Below the pieces are notes generated by a model. The model was not told where the DNA came from and ran no database searches. It worked only from the letters and a program-made list of their open reading frames with translations. A DNA stretch of 64,000 nt, taken from contig NZ_FQWB01000001.1 of NCBI RefSeq assembly GCF_900129545.1, positions 372,001-436,000 on the forward strand, given 5' to 3'. Position numbers and translations under genes: made by a program. This DNA is from Flavobacterium fluvii (GTDB taxonomy: Bacteria > Bacteroidota > Bacteroidia > Flavobacteriales > Flavobacteriaceae). Below, in pieces: positions 45,173-53,885 of this stretch. The stretch's first letter is position 1; every line of letters begins with the position of its first letter.

Positions 45173-45658
45173 CTATTTTTGAAGTATTTCCATGGTTACC
45201 AACACATTCCCAGAAGATATATTGTTGGCAATTTGCATATAAGCACGTCTTGAAAGATCGATTTCCCTTGATCTCACAAATGGTCCTCTATCGGTAATTT
45301 CCACAATTATCGATTTACCATTTTTTTCATTGGTGATTTTCACTTTGGTTCCAAAGGGTAATTTCTTGTGGGCAGCGGTAAATGAATTTTTGTCATATTT
45401 TTTTCCGCTGGCTGTTCTTCTTCCGTGAAATTTATCGGCATAATAGGATGCGTGGGCATCTTTTTTATAGAACTTGAATTTACCTGTTTCAAGCAGCAAA
45501 CTATCGGAAACAGCTTCTTGTTCTTCAACAATTGATTTGTTTTTTTTGACCGTGTCTTTTTGTACCGCTATTTTTTGTTTTTCGGAAATCAAGGTTTGGC
45601 TGCTAGCTAACGCAACAAAGACAATCGAAAGAAAAATAAATATTGATTTTTTACTCAT
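45173..45658 (-). CDS. rlpA: RlpA-like septal ring protein
   Basis: A 161-residue exported protein with a signal peptide (KSIFIFLSIVFVALASS) and a C-terminal double-psi beta-barrel. ASYYADKFHGRRTASG, AAHKKLPFGTKVKI and VEITDRGPFVRSREIDLS are the RlpA signatures, with the catalytic Asp in TDRGP. The family cleaves peptidoglycan strands lacking stem peptides. No SPOR domain is present, and no lipobox was seen. It is convergent with the CYTH gene. Confidence 0.9.
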   Translation of the reverse strand: MSKKSIFIFLSIVFVALASSQTLISEKQKIAVQKDTVKKNKSIVEEQEAVSDSLLLETGKFKFYKKDAHASYYADKFHGRRTASGKKYDKNSFTAAHKKLPFGTKVKITNEKNGKSIIVEITDRGPFVRSREIDLSRRAYMQIANNISSGNVLVTMEILQK

Positions 45659-45781
45659 AATTTTAAATTTGCTTTTTTTGTATTCGTGACCCTAGTCTAG
45701 AAGGCGAACTGATGAAATAATCTTCGATTTCATTTTTGACTTTTAGATGAATTCCAGACTTGCAAAAAACCATACCTAGGT

Positions 45782-45809
45782 AAAAAAAGTCCTTTTCAGG
45801 ACTTTTTTT
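45782..45809 (-). terminator. Terminator of the small membrane protein gene
   Basis: A perfect 11-bp stem AAAAAAAGTCC / GGACTTTTTTT with a 6-base loop, 6 bases past the stop. Confidence 0.85.
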
Positions 45810-45815
45810 AACTTT

Positions 45816-46238
45816 TTAAAACCATAAATTCCACGGAATTCTACTCAAAATAAGCACTAATCCCAATCCATAAAAAATGGATAATGTTTTGAATTTTGAT
45901 TCACTTGTCGTTAATTTTTTATGTTTTGACCAACCAATGGTTATCAAGACAATACCAATGATGTTAATAAGCGGATGTTCCAATGAAGTCAATCTCAATG
46001 CTGCATCTTTCATTTGTCCTAATTGAGAAAATCCCAATGGTGAAATAAAATAAACAATAAATCCAATCAATAATTGAGTGTGTATTGCAGCCAAGGCAAA
46101 TAGCCCAATTTTCCTGTCTTTTTCAGTAAATTCTTTTTTAGATGACAACCCAAGGAATGAATTCACAACAGCTATAACCAATACTAATAATGCCAAATAA
46201 GCCCAACCAGAATGCAATTTTTGAATGATTTCGTACAT
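45816..46238 (-). CDS. Small four-helix membrane protein, function unknown
   Basis: A 140-residue inner-membrane protein. The frame extends to 46370, but the TonB-receptor terminator (46284-46319) sits in that extension, so the ATG at 46238 (MYEIIQKLHSGW) is preferred. Four hydrophobic segments are visible, with His residues near membrane borders: LHSGWAYLALL, AAIHTQLLIGFIVYF and LEHPLINIIGIVLI. The pattern recalls small b-type cytochrome-like proteins, but no heme signature can be proven. The gene is transcribed in the same direction as the TonB receptor, after that gene's terminator. Confidence 0.75.
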   Translation of the reverse strand: MYEIIQKLHSGWAYLALLVLVIAVVNSFLGLSSKKEFTEKDRKIGLFALAAIHTQLLIGFIVYFISPLGFSQLGQMKDAALRLTSLEHPLINIIGIVLITIGWSKHKKLTTSESKFKTLSIFYGLGLVLILSRIPWNLWF

Positions 46239-46283
46239 AAAATAATTTTTTGTTTTAACAAATATAAATAAAAAAGCTGAAAA

Positions 46284-46319
46284 AAAAACGGCATCACCTT
46301 TAGAAGTGATGCCGTTTTT
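46284..46319 (-). terminator. Terminator of the TonB-dependent receptor gene
   Basis: A perfect 14-bp stem AAAAACGGCATCAC / GTGATGCCGTTTTT with an 8-base loop, 20 bases past the stop. Confidence 0.9.
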
Positions 46320-46339
46320 GATATTATTTGAATTTCTAT

Positions 46340-49168
46340 TTAGAAATCGTAACGTAAAGTAAAGTTCCAAGTTCTTCCAAAACCGAAGTAAACTTGGTTC
46401 GCATCGGCTACACCATTATAAGTTCTTCCTGGAGTAGATTCATAAGTAGGTCCAGATGTACCGGAAAGGAAATCATTAGCAAAGATGTTTGTTCTAGACT
46501 CTGCAATATAGGTTTCGTCCAAAACGTTGTTCACGTTCAATCTGAAGTTCACTGATTTATCCTTGTTCTTGCCTACAATCATCTTGTAAGAGAATCCAGC
46601 ATCAAGCAATCCATAGGAAGGCAATTCCAACGATCCTTTATTTGTAGGCGATGAAAAATTAATTGGATTAATTCCAGCGTATAAATTATTGCTGAAATTA
46701 TAATTTGCATCTAAAGTTACTCTTGTCAAAACTTCGTAAGAAGCTCCCAAAGATGCGGTCATTTGAGCAGCATCTCCTACTTTAACCTTATCCAAATACA
46801 TAGTAGTAGCAGTATATCCAGGAACTGGCGTGTTATCAGCAATCCAATAAGCATTACTAAGGGCATTTCCTTTGTACTCCCAAATTCCATAAGAAAACAT
46901 GGCATTTATTCTTATTTTTTCGGTTAATGGAGAATTCACTTCAAATTCAATTCCAGAGTGCACCTCATTAAGACCCACTAATTCTGTATAAGTAGTACCT
47001 GCAGGAACTGTAGGAGAGGTTGGAAGTGCATTTCCTCTTAAATACCTGTCATCCCAATTGGTATTGTAAATATTCACGTTAGCATTGAATTTTGCTGAAC
47101 GGAATCCATAACCCGCTTCAAGACCCAATATTTTCTCATTGGTAAGATTAGGGTTTACAGTTGATCTATTATTAGGATAAACCGAATTAAAGAATGGTTG
47201 TTTTGAATAATATCCAGCATTTGCGTAAACATTATGATTTTCGTTGATGTTATAGTTTGCACCCCCTTTTACGTTACCTCCAAGTATGTTTTCATAATCA
47301 GTAGAAGCCAAAGAAGGTTGAGTTACTGTATTGTACACAAAATCATCTTCTCTTTTAAATCCTTGTTGAGAAACCGCTCCTTGAACAAAAGCCGTTAAAT
47401 TATCTTTGGAATATTCCAATTGTGTAAAAGCTCCATACCATCTTACATTACCAGTACTGTTAAAAGCGATTTTTTCATAGTCTTTGTTTTGAAAAACATT
47501 CCATTGAACATCTGTATCATAAGTTGTGGTAAGATGTCTGTTTGGATAATTCACGTTGGTATTGTCAAAATACTCGTCCCCACCCAATAAATCATTCAAA
47601 ACTGTATAATGGTATCCTTTGTAAGTTCTGGCGTCAAGACCAAAATCCAAAGTCAAGGTTTGGCTCAATTTTTTATTCAAATTAATTACACCACCAAACC
47701 AGTCATGTGAATTGATGGATGAAGTTTGCGAAATCCCTGCAGTATTGATATTTGTAGACGGATTATAAGCTGCATTTGATCCACTGAAGTAAGCACTATT
47801 TTGATACAATCCTCCAATTTTAGCTCTCGTTTTAAGACCCGCTAAACCATTAATGGCAACTGGAACACCCGAGTTATAGGCTTTAATTTTATCATAATCT
47901 ACCAATCCGTTAGCAGTTCTAAACGCAATTACGTCACTATATGCCTTCCCTTGAATTCCTCCTGTTGCACCGGCACCGGCGCCACGACCCATTGAAGCAT
48001 AAACCACCGTAGAAAGTTTAGTCGTTTCGTTGATTGCGTAATCCCAGTTGATGGATGCAATAGGCTTGTGGTAATAATTTTTTCTAATGTTGTATTTCTC
48101 TCCATTCAAATATCCTGCATCCGCATTGTATCTGATATTTGGATCTTCCTTAGAACCGTATTGCTGGTAAATTGCAATTGTAGAAACAGTAGATCTTTGG
48201 CTGTGCCATTGTGGCGCACCTGTTACAGTCAATTGAAAATCATGTTTATTGTCTTTCGTGGAATATCCTAAAGCCACATAATAGTTTGCGCCTTGAAAAT
48301 CAGTACCTGTTATGTATCCATCTCCTTGAGTCTGGGACAACAAAATAGAAGCCGAAAATCCATTATTTAATTTCCCGCTATTATAAGATGCTTGTGTTTT
48401 TAAATAATTCGCATTACCAAAACCAGAAGAAATCGATCCTCCTTCTTTTTTATCAGAAGATCTAGTGATAACATTTATTGTTCCCCCAACAGATGAAACT
48501 GCCAGTTTGGAAGAACCTAATCCTCTTTGTACCTGCATTGCCGATGTAACGTCAGACAATCCAGCCCAGTTACTCCAAAAAACACGACTGTTTTCCATAT
48601 CGTTAATAGGCATACCGTTAACCATCACCGCAATGTTTTCTTGAGCAAAACCTCGGATCGTAATTCTAGAATCCCCAAAACCACCACCACTTTTTGTTGC
48701 ATATACAGAAGGCGTGTTTTTCAAAATTTCGGGAAATTCTTGGGTCCCTAATTTTTCTTGAATTTCAGCTGATTTGATAGTAGAAACTGCAACAGGTGTT
48801 TTTCTGTCCTTTGCAACGTCAACAACAGATGACTTAACAACAACTTCGCTTAATTCACTTGAATTATTAGTCAAAACGATTGTCCCCAAATCCGTGGTTC
48901 CTCCATTTGAAACCGTAAATTTAACTGTCGTGGCATCGTAACCAATAAAAGAAATTACCAATTCTCCGGAAGTAGCCGTAGTGTTAATAGAAAATTTACC
49001 GTCAAAATCTGCCGAAACTCCAATTTTAGACCCTTTGATGGAAACATTTGCTCCAGGCAAAGAGTTCTGTCCATCAGTTACTGTACCCGTAATTTTTCCT
49101 TGTGAAAATACTGTCGTGACCATCATAAACAGTAATCCAGAAAGCAACCAATTTTTCATTGTTCTCAT
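46340..49168 (-). CDS. TonB-dependent receptor
   Basis: An outer-membrane active transporter of about 942 residues. The frame starts at 49195, but a signal peptide beginning MRTMKNWLLSGLLFMMVTTVFS fixes the start at 49168 or 49159. A carboxypeptidase-regulatory-like domain (KITGTVTDGQNSLPGANVSIKG) precedes a plug (PEILKNTPSVYATKSGGGFGDSRI, then VMVNGMPINDMENSRVFW, then GGTINVITR). A 22-strand barrel ends in aromatic FTLRYDF. No SusD gene follows, which argues against a glycan SusCD pair. The substrate is unknown; siderophore, cobalamin or peptide are all possible. Confidence 0.92.
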   Translation of the reverse strand: MRTMKNWLLSGLLFMMVTTVFSQGKITGTVTDGQNSLPGANVSIKGSKIGVSADFDGKFSINTTATSGELVISFIGYDATTVKFTVSNGGTTDLGTIVLTNNSSELSEVVVKSSVVDVAKDRKTPVAVSTIKSAEIQEKLGTQEFPEILKNTPSVYATKSGGGFGDSRITIRGFAQENIAVMVNGMPINDMENSRVFWSNWAGLSDVTSAMQVQRGLGSSKLAVSSVGGTINVITRSSDKKEGGSISSGFGNANYLKTQASYNSGKLNNGFSASILLSQTQGDGYITGTDFQGANYYVALGYSTKDNKHDFQLTVTGAPQWHSQRSTVSTIAIYQQYGSKEDPNIRYNADAGYLNGEKYNIRKNYYHKPIASINWDYAINETTKLSTVVYASMGRGAGAGATGGIQGKAYSDVIAFRTANGLVDYDKIKAYNSGVPVAINGLAGLKTRAKIGGLYQNSAYFSGSNAAYNPSTNINTAGISQTSSINSHDWFGGVINLNKKLSQTLTLDFGLDARTYKGYHYTVLNDLLGGDEYFDNTNVNYPNRHLTTTYDTDVQWNVFQNKDYEKIAFNSTGNVRWYGAFTQLEYSKDNLTAFVQGAVSQQGFKREDDFVYNTVTQPSLASTDYENILGGNVKGGANYNINENHNVYANAGYYSKQPFFNSVYPNNRSTVNPNLTNEKILGLEAGYGFRSAKFNANVNIYNTNWDDRYLRGNALPTSPTVPAGTTYTELVGLNEVHSGIEFEVNSPLTEKIRINAMFSYGIWEYKGNALSNAYWIADNTPVPGYTATTMYLDKVKVGDAAQMTASLGASYEVLTRVTLDANYNFSNNLYAGINPINFSSPTNKGSLELPSYGLLDAGFSYKMIVGKNKDKSVNFRLNVNNVLDETYIAESRTNIFANDFLSGTSGPTYESTPGRTYNGVADANQVYFGFGRTWNFTLRYDF

Positions 49169-49488
49169 TTTGTGTTGTTTAGTAGTTTTTGGCAAAATTC
49201 TAACATTTAATCGATAAAACCGTTAAGGAAATGTTAATAAAGTTGATTTAGATAACGAATTGTTAACAAATATAACTTTTTGATTAGAATTTGTTAAAAA
49301 CAAACAACATCAACATATTGTTAATCAGATAGATATGTATTTTTGTAAAAAAATCAATGGTTAATAAATAATTAGCCAAGAAAAATTCTTAAAAAAATTA
49401 ACATGTAATAAAAAAAGCCTTGATTTAATAAAAATCAAGGCTTCCAGTTTATTTATGATATCCGTTTCAGGAAAAACGGAAACTAATT
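49169..49488. other. 320-bp region between the TonB receptor and pgi
   Basis: Contains the pgi terminator, a -7 box TATATTTG for the receptor (49267-49274, minus strand, -33 spacing too long at 26) and AT-rich DNA with GTTAAC repeats. Nothing coding is seen. Confidence 0.5.
49415..49443 (-). terminator. pgi terminator
   Basis: AAGCCTTGATTT / AAATCAAGGCTT stem with a 5-base loop and T-run on the minus strand, 46 bases past the stop. Confidence 0.85.
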
Positions 49489-51132
49489 TTATTTATTCTT
49501 CAAAAAATGATTCAACAAAAACTCTGTTGAACTGTCATGGGCATTGACTTTTTTCGAATGGATTTCATCAAGAATTGAATTGGCTAATTGTTTGCCCAAT
49601 TCAACGCCCCATTGGTCATAACTGAAAATATTCCAGATAATTCCCTGGACAAAAATCTTGTGCTCGTACAACGCCACCAACGAACCTAGAGATTTAGGCG
49701 TCAATTTTTCTATAAGAATCGTGTTCGTAGGTTTGTTTCCACTGAATACTTTGAAAGGCAAAAGAAATTTTGCTTTTTCTGCTGACAGCCCTTGTTTGTC
49801 GAATTCCGCTTGTACTTGCTCTTTTGTTTTACCATTCATCAAAGCTTCGGTTTGGGCAAAAAAGTTGGACATCAATTTATTATGATGATCTTCGTTTCCA
49901 TACAATGGCTTTACGAATCCAATAAAATCGGTTGGAATCAATTTGGTACCTTGATGAATCAATTGAAAGAAGGCGTGTTGCGAATTGGTTCCCGGCTCTC
50001 CCCAAATAATGGTTCCTGTTTGATAATCGACAGGTTTTCCGTCACGTCCAACACTTTTTCCATTGCTTTCCATTGTTCCTTGTTGCAAGTAAGGAGCCAA
50101 TTTTTGCAAATATTGGGTATATGGAATCAAGGCTTCGCTTTCGGCACCAAAAAAATTATTGTACCAAACGCTCAACAAAGCCAAAACCACCGGAACATTT
50201 TTATCGAAATCTGCTGTCTTGAAATGCTCGTCCATTTCATTGGCACCAGCCAATAATTTATTGTAATTATCAAAACCGACAGCTAAACTTATGGAAAGAC
50301 CAACAGCGCTCCAAAGAGAAAAACGTCCACCAACCCAATCCCACATTGGGAATACGTTGTCAGGATTTATTCCAAATTCGGTTACTTTTTGAAGATTGGT
50401 GGAAACTGCCACAAAATGCTTGGCCACGTCTTCTTGCGAAGCTGATTTCAAAAACCATTCTTTAATGGTTTCGGAATTGGTCAAGGTTTCCTGTGTAGTA
50501 AATGTTTTGGAAACAATGACAAAAAGGGTGGTTTCTGGATTTAACTTTTTAATGACTTCATTTACATGATCCCCATCCACATTCGAAACAAAATGAACAT
50601 TCAAGTGATTTTTGTAATACTGTAAAGCTTCAACTGCCATTACTGGACCAAGGTCTGAACCCCCAATTCCAATATTGACAATATCCGTAAAAGGTTTGCC
50701 GGTATATCCTTTTCTGGCTCCGCTTACCACTTCGTTGGTGAAGTTTTTTATTTTATTTTTTACTTCAAAAACCTCCGGAATAACATTTTCTCCATCAACT
50801 TTTATGACTGCTGTTTCTTTTGCTCGTAAAGCGGTGTGCAAAACGGCACGGTTTTCAGTTTGATTGATGATGTCTCCATCAAAATATTGGGTAATCGAAG
50901 TTTTTAGTCCTGTTTCATTCGCCAATTCAAGCAACAAACTCATTGTGTCTTGATTGATGATGTTTTTAGAATAATCAACCAAAAAATCATTCCATTGCAA
51001 ATGAAATTGGGATGTTCTTGTTTTGTCGGCATTAAACATTTCCTTCATTGAAGCATTGTTCATTTCCTGAAAATGTTTCTGAAGTTTTTGCCAAGCTGAC
51101 GTTGTGGTGGGATTTGTATTTTGTAATGCCAT
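49489..51132 (-). CDS. pgi: Glucose-6-phosphate isomerase
   Basis: Interconverts glucose 6-phosphate and fructose 6-phosphate. The 547 residues are full length for the E. coli-type enzyme. The signatures [48 protein letters not shown] and [19 protein letters not shown] (catalytic Glu and His) are present, with a late lysine in [12 protein letters not shown]. It is on the same strand as the upstream M23 peptidase gene, and a perfect 16-base palindrome lies just upstream of the ATG. Confidence 0.97.
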   Translation of the reverse strand: MALQNTNPTTTSAWQKLQKHFQEMNNASMKEMFNADKTRTSQFHLQWNDFLVDYSKNIINQDTMSLLLELANETGLKTSITQYFDGDIINQTENRAVLHTALRAKETAVIKVDGENVIPEVFEVKNKIKNFTNEVVSGARKGYTGKPFTDIVNIGIGGSDLGPVMAVEALQYYKNHLNVHFVSNVDGDHVNEVIKKLNPETTLFVIVSKTFTTQETLTNSETIKEWFLKSASQEDVAKHFVAVSTNLQKVTEFGINPDNVFPMWDWVGGRFSLWSAVGLSISLAVGFDNYNKLLAGANEMDEHFKTADFDKNVPVVLALLSVWYNNFFGAESEALIPYTQYLQKLAPYLQQGTMESNGKSVGRDGKPVDYQTGTIIWGEPGTNSQHAFFQLIHQGTKLIPTDFIGFVKPLYGNEDHHNKLMSNFFAQTEALMNGKTKEQVQAEFDKQGLSAEKAKFLLPFKVFSGNKPTNTILIEKLTPKSLGSLVALYEHKIFVQGIIWNIFSYDQWGVELGKQLANSILDEIHSKKVNAHDSSTEFLLNHFLKNK

Positions 51133-51151
51133 TGCTGTTTTTATTTATGAT

Positions 51152-51167
51152 AGTGTAAATTTACACT
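51152..51167. promoter_or_regulatory. 16-base palindrome upstream of pgi
   Basis: AGTGTAAATTTACACT is perfectly self-complementary, 20-35 bases before the pgi ATG. This is the size and position of an operator. No regulator is assigned. Confidence 0.45.
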
Positions 51168-51231
51168 TTTAGTTTGTAAAATAATCTGCGCCATATTCTA
51201 TTGAAGACATAAAAAATGTTTTTTTTAGAAT

Positions 51232-52467
51232 TTATAGATTGGCAACACTGTCCAACTCCCATTTTAAAGGTTTCATTTGCAACATAAATCTAGGCAGATT
51301 TTTGCTATCCATAGGTTGGGAATTGGGTAATTTTAATCGTAATGCATCGACTTGCACTCCATTTTTCCAAAATCGATAACACACATGGGGTCCGGTTGCC
51401 AAACCAGTGCTTCCCACTTTGCCGATTATGGCTCCTTGGGTAACTCTTTGTCCTCGACGCACCAATATTTTTGACATGTGCAAATATTGGGTCGAATAGG
51501 TTTTGTCGTGTTTTACTTTTACAAAATTTCCGTTTCCTGCAGTGTATCCAGTTTGCTCCACGACTCCGGCTGCTGTAGTCATGATTGGCGTTCCTGTGGG
51601 TGCTGCATAATCTGTTCCTTTGTGGGCTTTCCAAATCATTTGCACCGGGTGAAACCTGTTTTTAGCGAAACGCGAAGTGATGTTTACAAACTTCAAGGGT
51701 GCTTTCAAGAAAAAGTTCTTGAGTGCCTTTCCGTTTTCATCATAATAATCCAATTTCCCGGAAACTTCGTTTTGGGCAAAAGGGAAAGCATAAATTAATT
51801 TTCCTTTATACTCAAAAAAAGCAGCTTTCAAACTGTCGACACCGTCATAAATGGTATCGTCGATATATCTTTCGGTAAACGTGATTCCGAATTTGTCTCC
51901 TTTTTTCAACTTGAAAAAATCGATGGACCAAGCATACACTTTTGTCAATTTATTGGCCAAAGACGCATCAACTCCATTCTTGTTCAGCGCCTCGGACAAG
52001 GAACCATCCATGACTCCAGCAATTGTTCGTTGTTTGACACGAATGGGTCTAATTATTTTGGAAACGGAAACTTCACCCCTGAAATCAATTACATAATAAC
52101 TGCCTCTATCTGGCTGATAAACCAAAATCTGCAGTTTCTTGTATCGATCTTTGGAACGCAATAAAGTAAATGCTTTTCCGATTCTAATGGTTCTAACGTC
52201 AAAAGTGTCTTTGACTTTCTCTATGATGTCATAAACTTGCTGGTCGCCAATATTTTGATCTTCGATTATGCTGCCAAAAGTGTCTCCTCGTTCTATCGTG
52301 TCGTTGAGAACATTAAAATCGTTAAAATTAAAACCAAACTGTTCTAATCTAGGTTGGGGATTTTGATCTGGAATTACATCCAATGTTTCCGTTTTATTAC
52401 ACGAAAAAACTGAAAACAAAACCAGAAAAAGTAGAGATACTTGTTTCAAAATGTATGTGTTATGCAA
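51232..52467 (-). CDS. M23 peptidase family lipoprotein
   Basis: A 411-residue envelope lipoprotein (lipobox SVFSC) with two extended N-terminal domains that look like OapA/LysM-like modules (ERGDTFGSIIEDQNI). The C-terminal LytM/M23 domain is at about 280-385. The first zinc motif HKGTDYA is intact and the LHMSK segment is present. The usual final HxH is GPHVCYRFW, giving His-x-Cys. The enzyme should cut peptidoglycan cross-bridges; the effect of the Cys ligand is unknown. The DUF3108 gene is 95 bases upstream on the same strand. Confidence 0.9.
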   Translation of the reverse strand: MHNTYILKQVSLLFLVLFSVFSCNKTETLDVIPDQNPQPRLEQFGFNFNDFNVLNDTIERGDTFGSIIEDQNIGDQQVYDIIEKVKDTFDVRTIRIGKAFTLLRSKDRYKKLQILVYQPDRGSYYVIDFRGEVSVSKIIRPIRVKQRTIAGVMDGSLSEALNKNGVDASLANKLTKVYAWSIDFFKLKKGDKFGITFTERYIDDTIYDGVDSLKAAFFEYKGKLIYAFPFAQNEVSGKLDYYDENGKALKNFFLKAPLKFVNITSRFAKNRFHPVQMIWKAHKGTDYAAPTGTPIMTTAAGVVEQTGYTAGNGNFVKVKHDKTYSTQYLHMSKILVRRGQRVTQGAIIGKVGSTGLATGPHVCYRFWKNGVQVDALRLKLPNSQPMDSKNLPRFMLQMKPLKWELDSVANL

Positions 52468-52562
52468 TTAAATATAATTTTAAATGTTCGCTTTCAATGC
52501 TCAACCCTCATTCAAAAATAAACTATTCCTTTTTAATCTTTTATCAAAAATTAAAATTCGAA

Positions 52563-53348
52563 TTACAACCTTCGTTTATTGGACAAAATTCTAAACGGAT
52601 ATTTCAATCCCCGGAACTCTTCCAAATCAGCTTTTATTGACCCAACAACAAGGCTGGCTTTAATTCGCACAGGCAATTTGTTGTCATCGCTTGTTATCCA
52701 AATAGTTAGACTTTCTTCTTCCTTGAAAACTCTTCCAGACTGTACCAATGGTCGAAAAACCATCGTTGATACAACTCCAAATTTAGTGGTAATATCCTCA
52801 CGTCCTATATATTTTAACCTAAATTTTGTAGTTTCATTGTCAAAAAACATATTAATGGCAACCGAATCTCCTGGATTTATTTTGTCGATATTTGGGTAAT
52901 TTCGCAAATAATAAAAGGCTGACAATATGTCTTGGGTATTTTTGGGAATGGTAAACGTTTTTTCGGTTTTACGTTTATGATCTTTTACCTGAACTTTATT
53001 TTCTGAAGGGTTGAAAAAACCTTCCTGGTTTTTAGTATAACCCCCTTCGTCAATTTTTCTAACATATTTATAAGGATTCCCGGATTCCTTGTCGATGTAG
53101 CTTTCGTACAAGTCTTCCACCTTAAAAAAAAACTTGGACATTCCGGTGGTGTAACCATTCCCGACAACATGAAAAACTTTTTTGTTGTTTATCGTGGCAT
53201 CCTTAACTTCCAAGGTGGCAAATCCTGCATTCACAAATCCATAATGAATTCGAAATTTAAACCATTCGCCCACATCAAAAGCATCTTCTTTTCGAGAATC
53301 AAAACTTACGGTGGTTATAAATATAAATAATAAAATTATTTTTTTCAT
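52563..53348 (-). CDS. DUF3108 domain exported protein
   Basis: A 261-residue protein with a signal peptide (MKKIILLFIFITTVSF) and a DUF3108 beta-barrel-like domain (FRIHYGFVNAGFATLEVKD, SAFYYLRNYP, TVFRPLVQSGRVFKEEESLTIW in pieces). The family is periplasmic, of unknown function, and often near envelope genes. It is co-directional with the M23 peptidase and pgi, which supports an envelope role. No enzyme motif is visible. Confidence 0.85.
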   Translation of the reverse strand: MKKIILLFIFITTVSFDSRKEDAFDVGEWFKFRIHYGFVNAGFATLEVKDATINNKKVFHVVGNGYTTGMSKFFFKVEDLYESYIDKESGNPYKYVRKIDEGGYTKNQEGFFNPSENKVQVKDHKRKTEKTFTIPKNTQDILSAFYYLRNYPNIDKINPGDSVAINMFFDNETTKFRLKYIGREDITTKFGVVSTMVFRPLVQSGRVFKEEESLTIWITSDDNKLPVRIKASLVVGSIKADLEEFRGLKYPFRILSNKRRL

Positions 53349-53409
53349 GTCTTTTTGGACTCTTTACATACCGCAAATGCAAATTTTGTTCCAAATGTAT
53401 TAAAACAAA

Positions 53410-53438
53410 AAAACCCAGTCAAATAATGACTGGGTTTT
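53410..53438. terminator. Hairpin terminator between DUF3108 and the patatin gene
   Basis: A perfect 12-bp stem AAAACCCAGTCA / TGACTGGGTTTT with a 5-base loop. On the minus strand it could end transcription entering the DUF3108 gene, for which it is upstream; on the plus strand no gene ends here. It could mark the 3' end of an unannotated small transcript. Confidence 0.6.
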
Positions 53439-53468
53439 ATGCTATTAACTAACCAAAAAACATAAATT

Positions 53469-53552
53469 ATGAAAATTTATATTAATTTCGAGAAGGAAAC
53501 CACCCCTTCTCTTTACTGGTACAAATATAATTCAGGATTCAAGTATTTTTAG
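53469..53552 (+). CDS. Possible 27-residue small ORF
   Basis: The ATG follows an A-rich leader (ACCAAAAAACATAAATT) like those before many Flavobacterium starts. The ORF runs for 27 codons (MKIYINFEKE to NSGFKYF) to TAG. A GAGAAGG / CCTTCTC hairpin lies inside it (53490-53511). No homology is known to me; it may be a leader peptide, a small transcript or chance. Confidence 0.25.
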   Translation: MKIYINFEKETTPSLYWYKYNSGFKYF

Positions 53553-53885
53553 CAAAAAAATAAAGTTTAACAGAACATTTACAAGGTGTTTGTCGCTTGC
53601 GGGTTATTTTTTCACATAATATAAAAAAAAGTATGTTTTTAAACGTTCTTTTCAATAATTTAATGAAGATATTGTTGTGAAAAAGGCAAAAAACTACTTA
53701 AAATAAACATATTTGATTCCATTTTCGAATGATTTTGTCGCTTTTTAATGTTTTTTTCGAATGATTCGACGAAAATCACCTTTTTTAAAACACTTTTATT
53801 TCCCTGGATTAGAAAACAGCAAATGCAAAATAAATCGGTTTGATTAGACATCTATCCTAGCACTGCTTTCTTTTGGATTTACACA

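Larger units (their letters stand above)
53349..53885. other. 537-bp region between DUF3108 and the patatin-like gene
   Basis: Contains the terminator hairpin (53410-53438), a possible 27-codon ORF (53469-53552) with an internal hairpin, and a direct repeat TTTTCGAATGATT at 53722 and 53754, 32 bases apart. The rest is AT-rich without coding signal. Confidence 0.5.

Noticed and set aside
46239..46370. 44-residue N-terminal extension of the small membrane protein
   Set aside because: It contains the TonB-receptor terminator hairpin, and the ATG at 46238 gives a normal membrane protein start.
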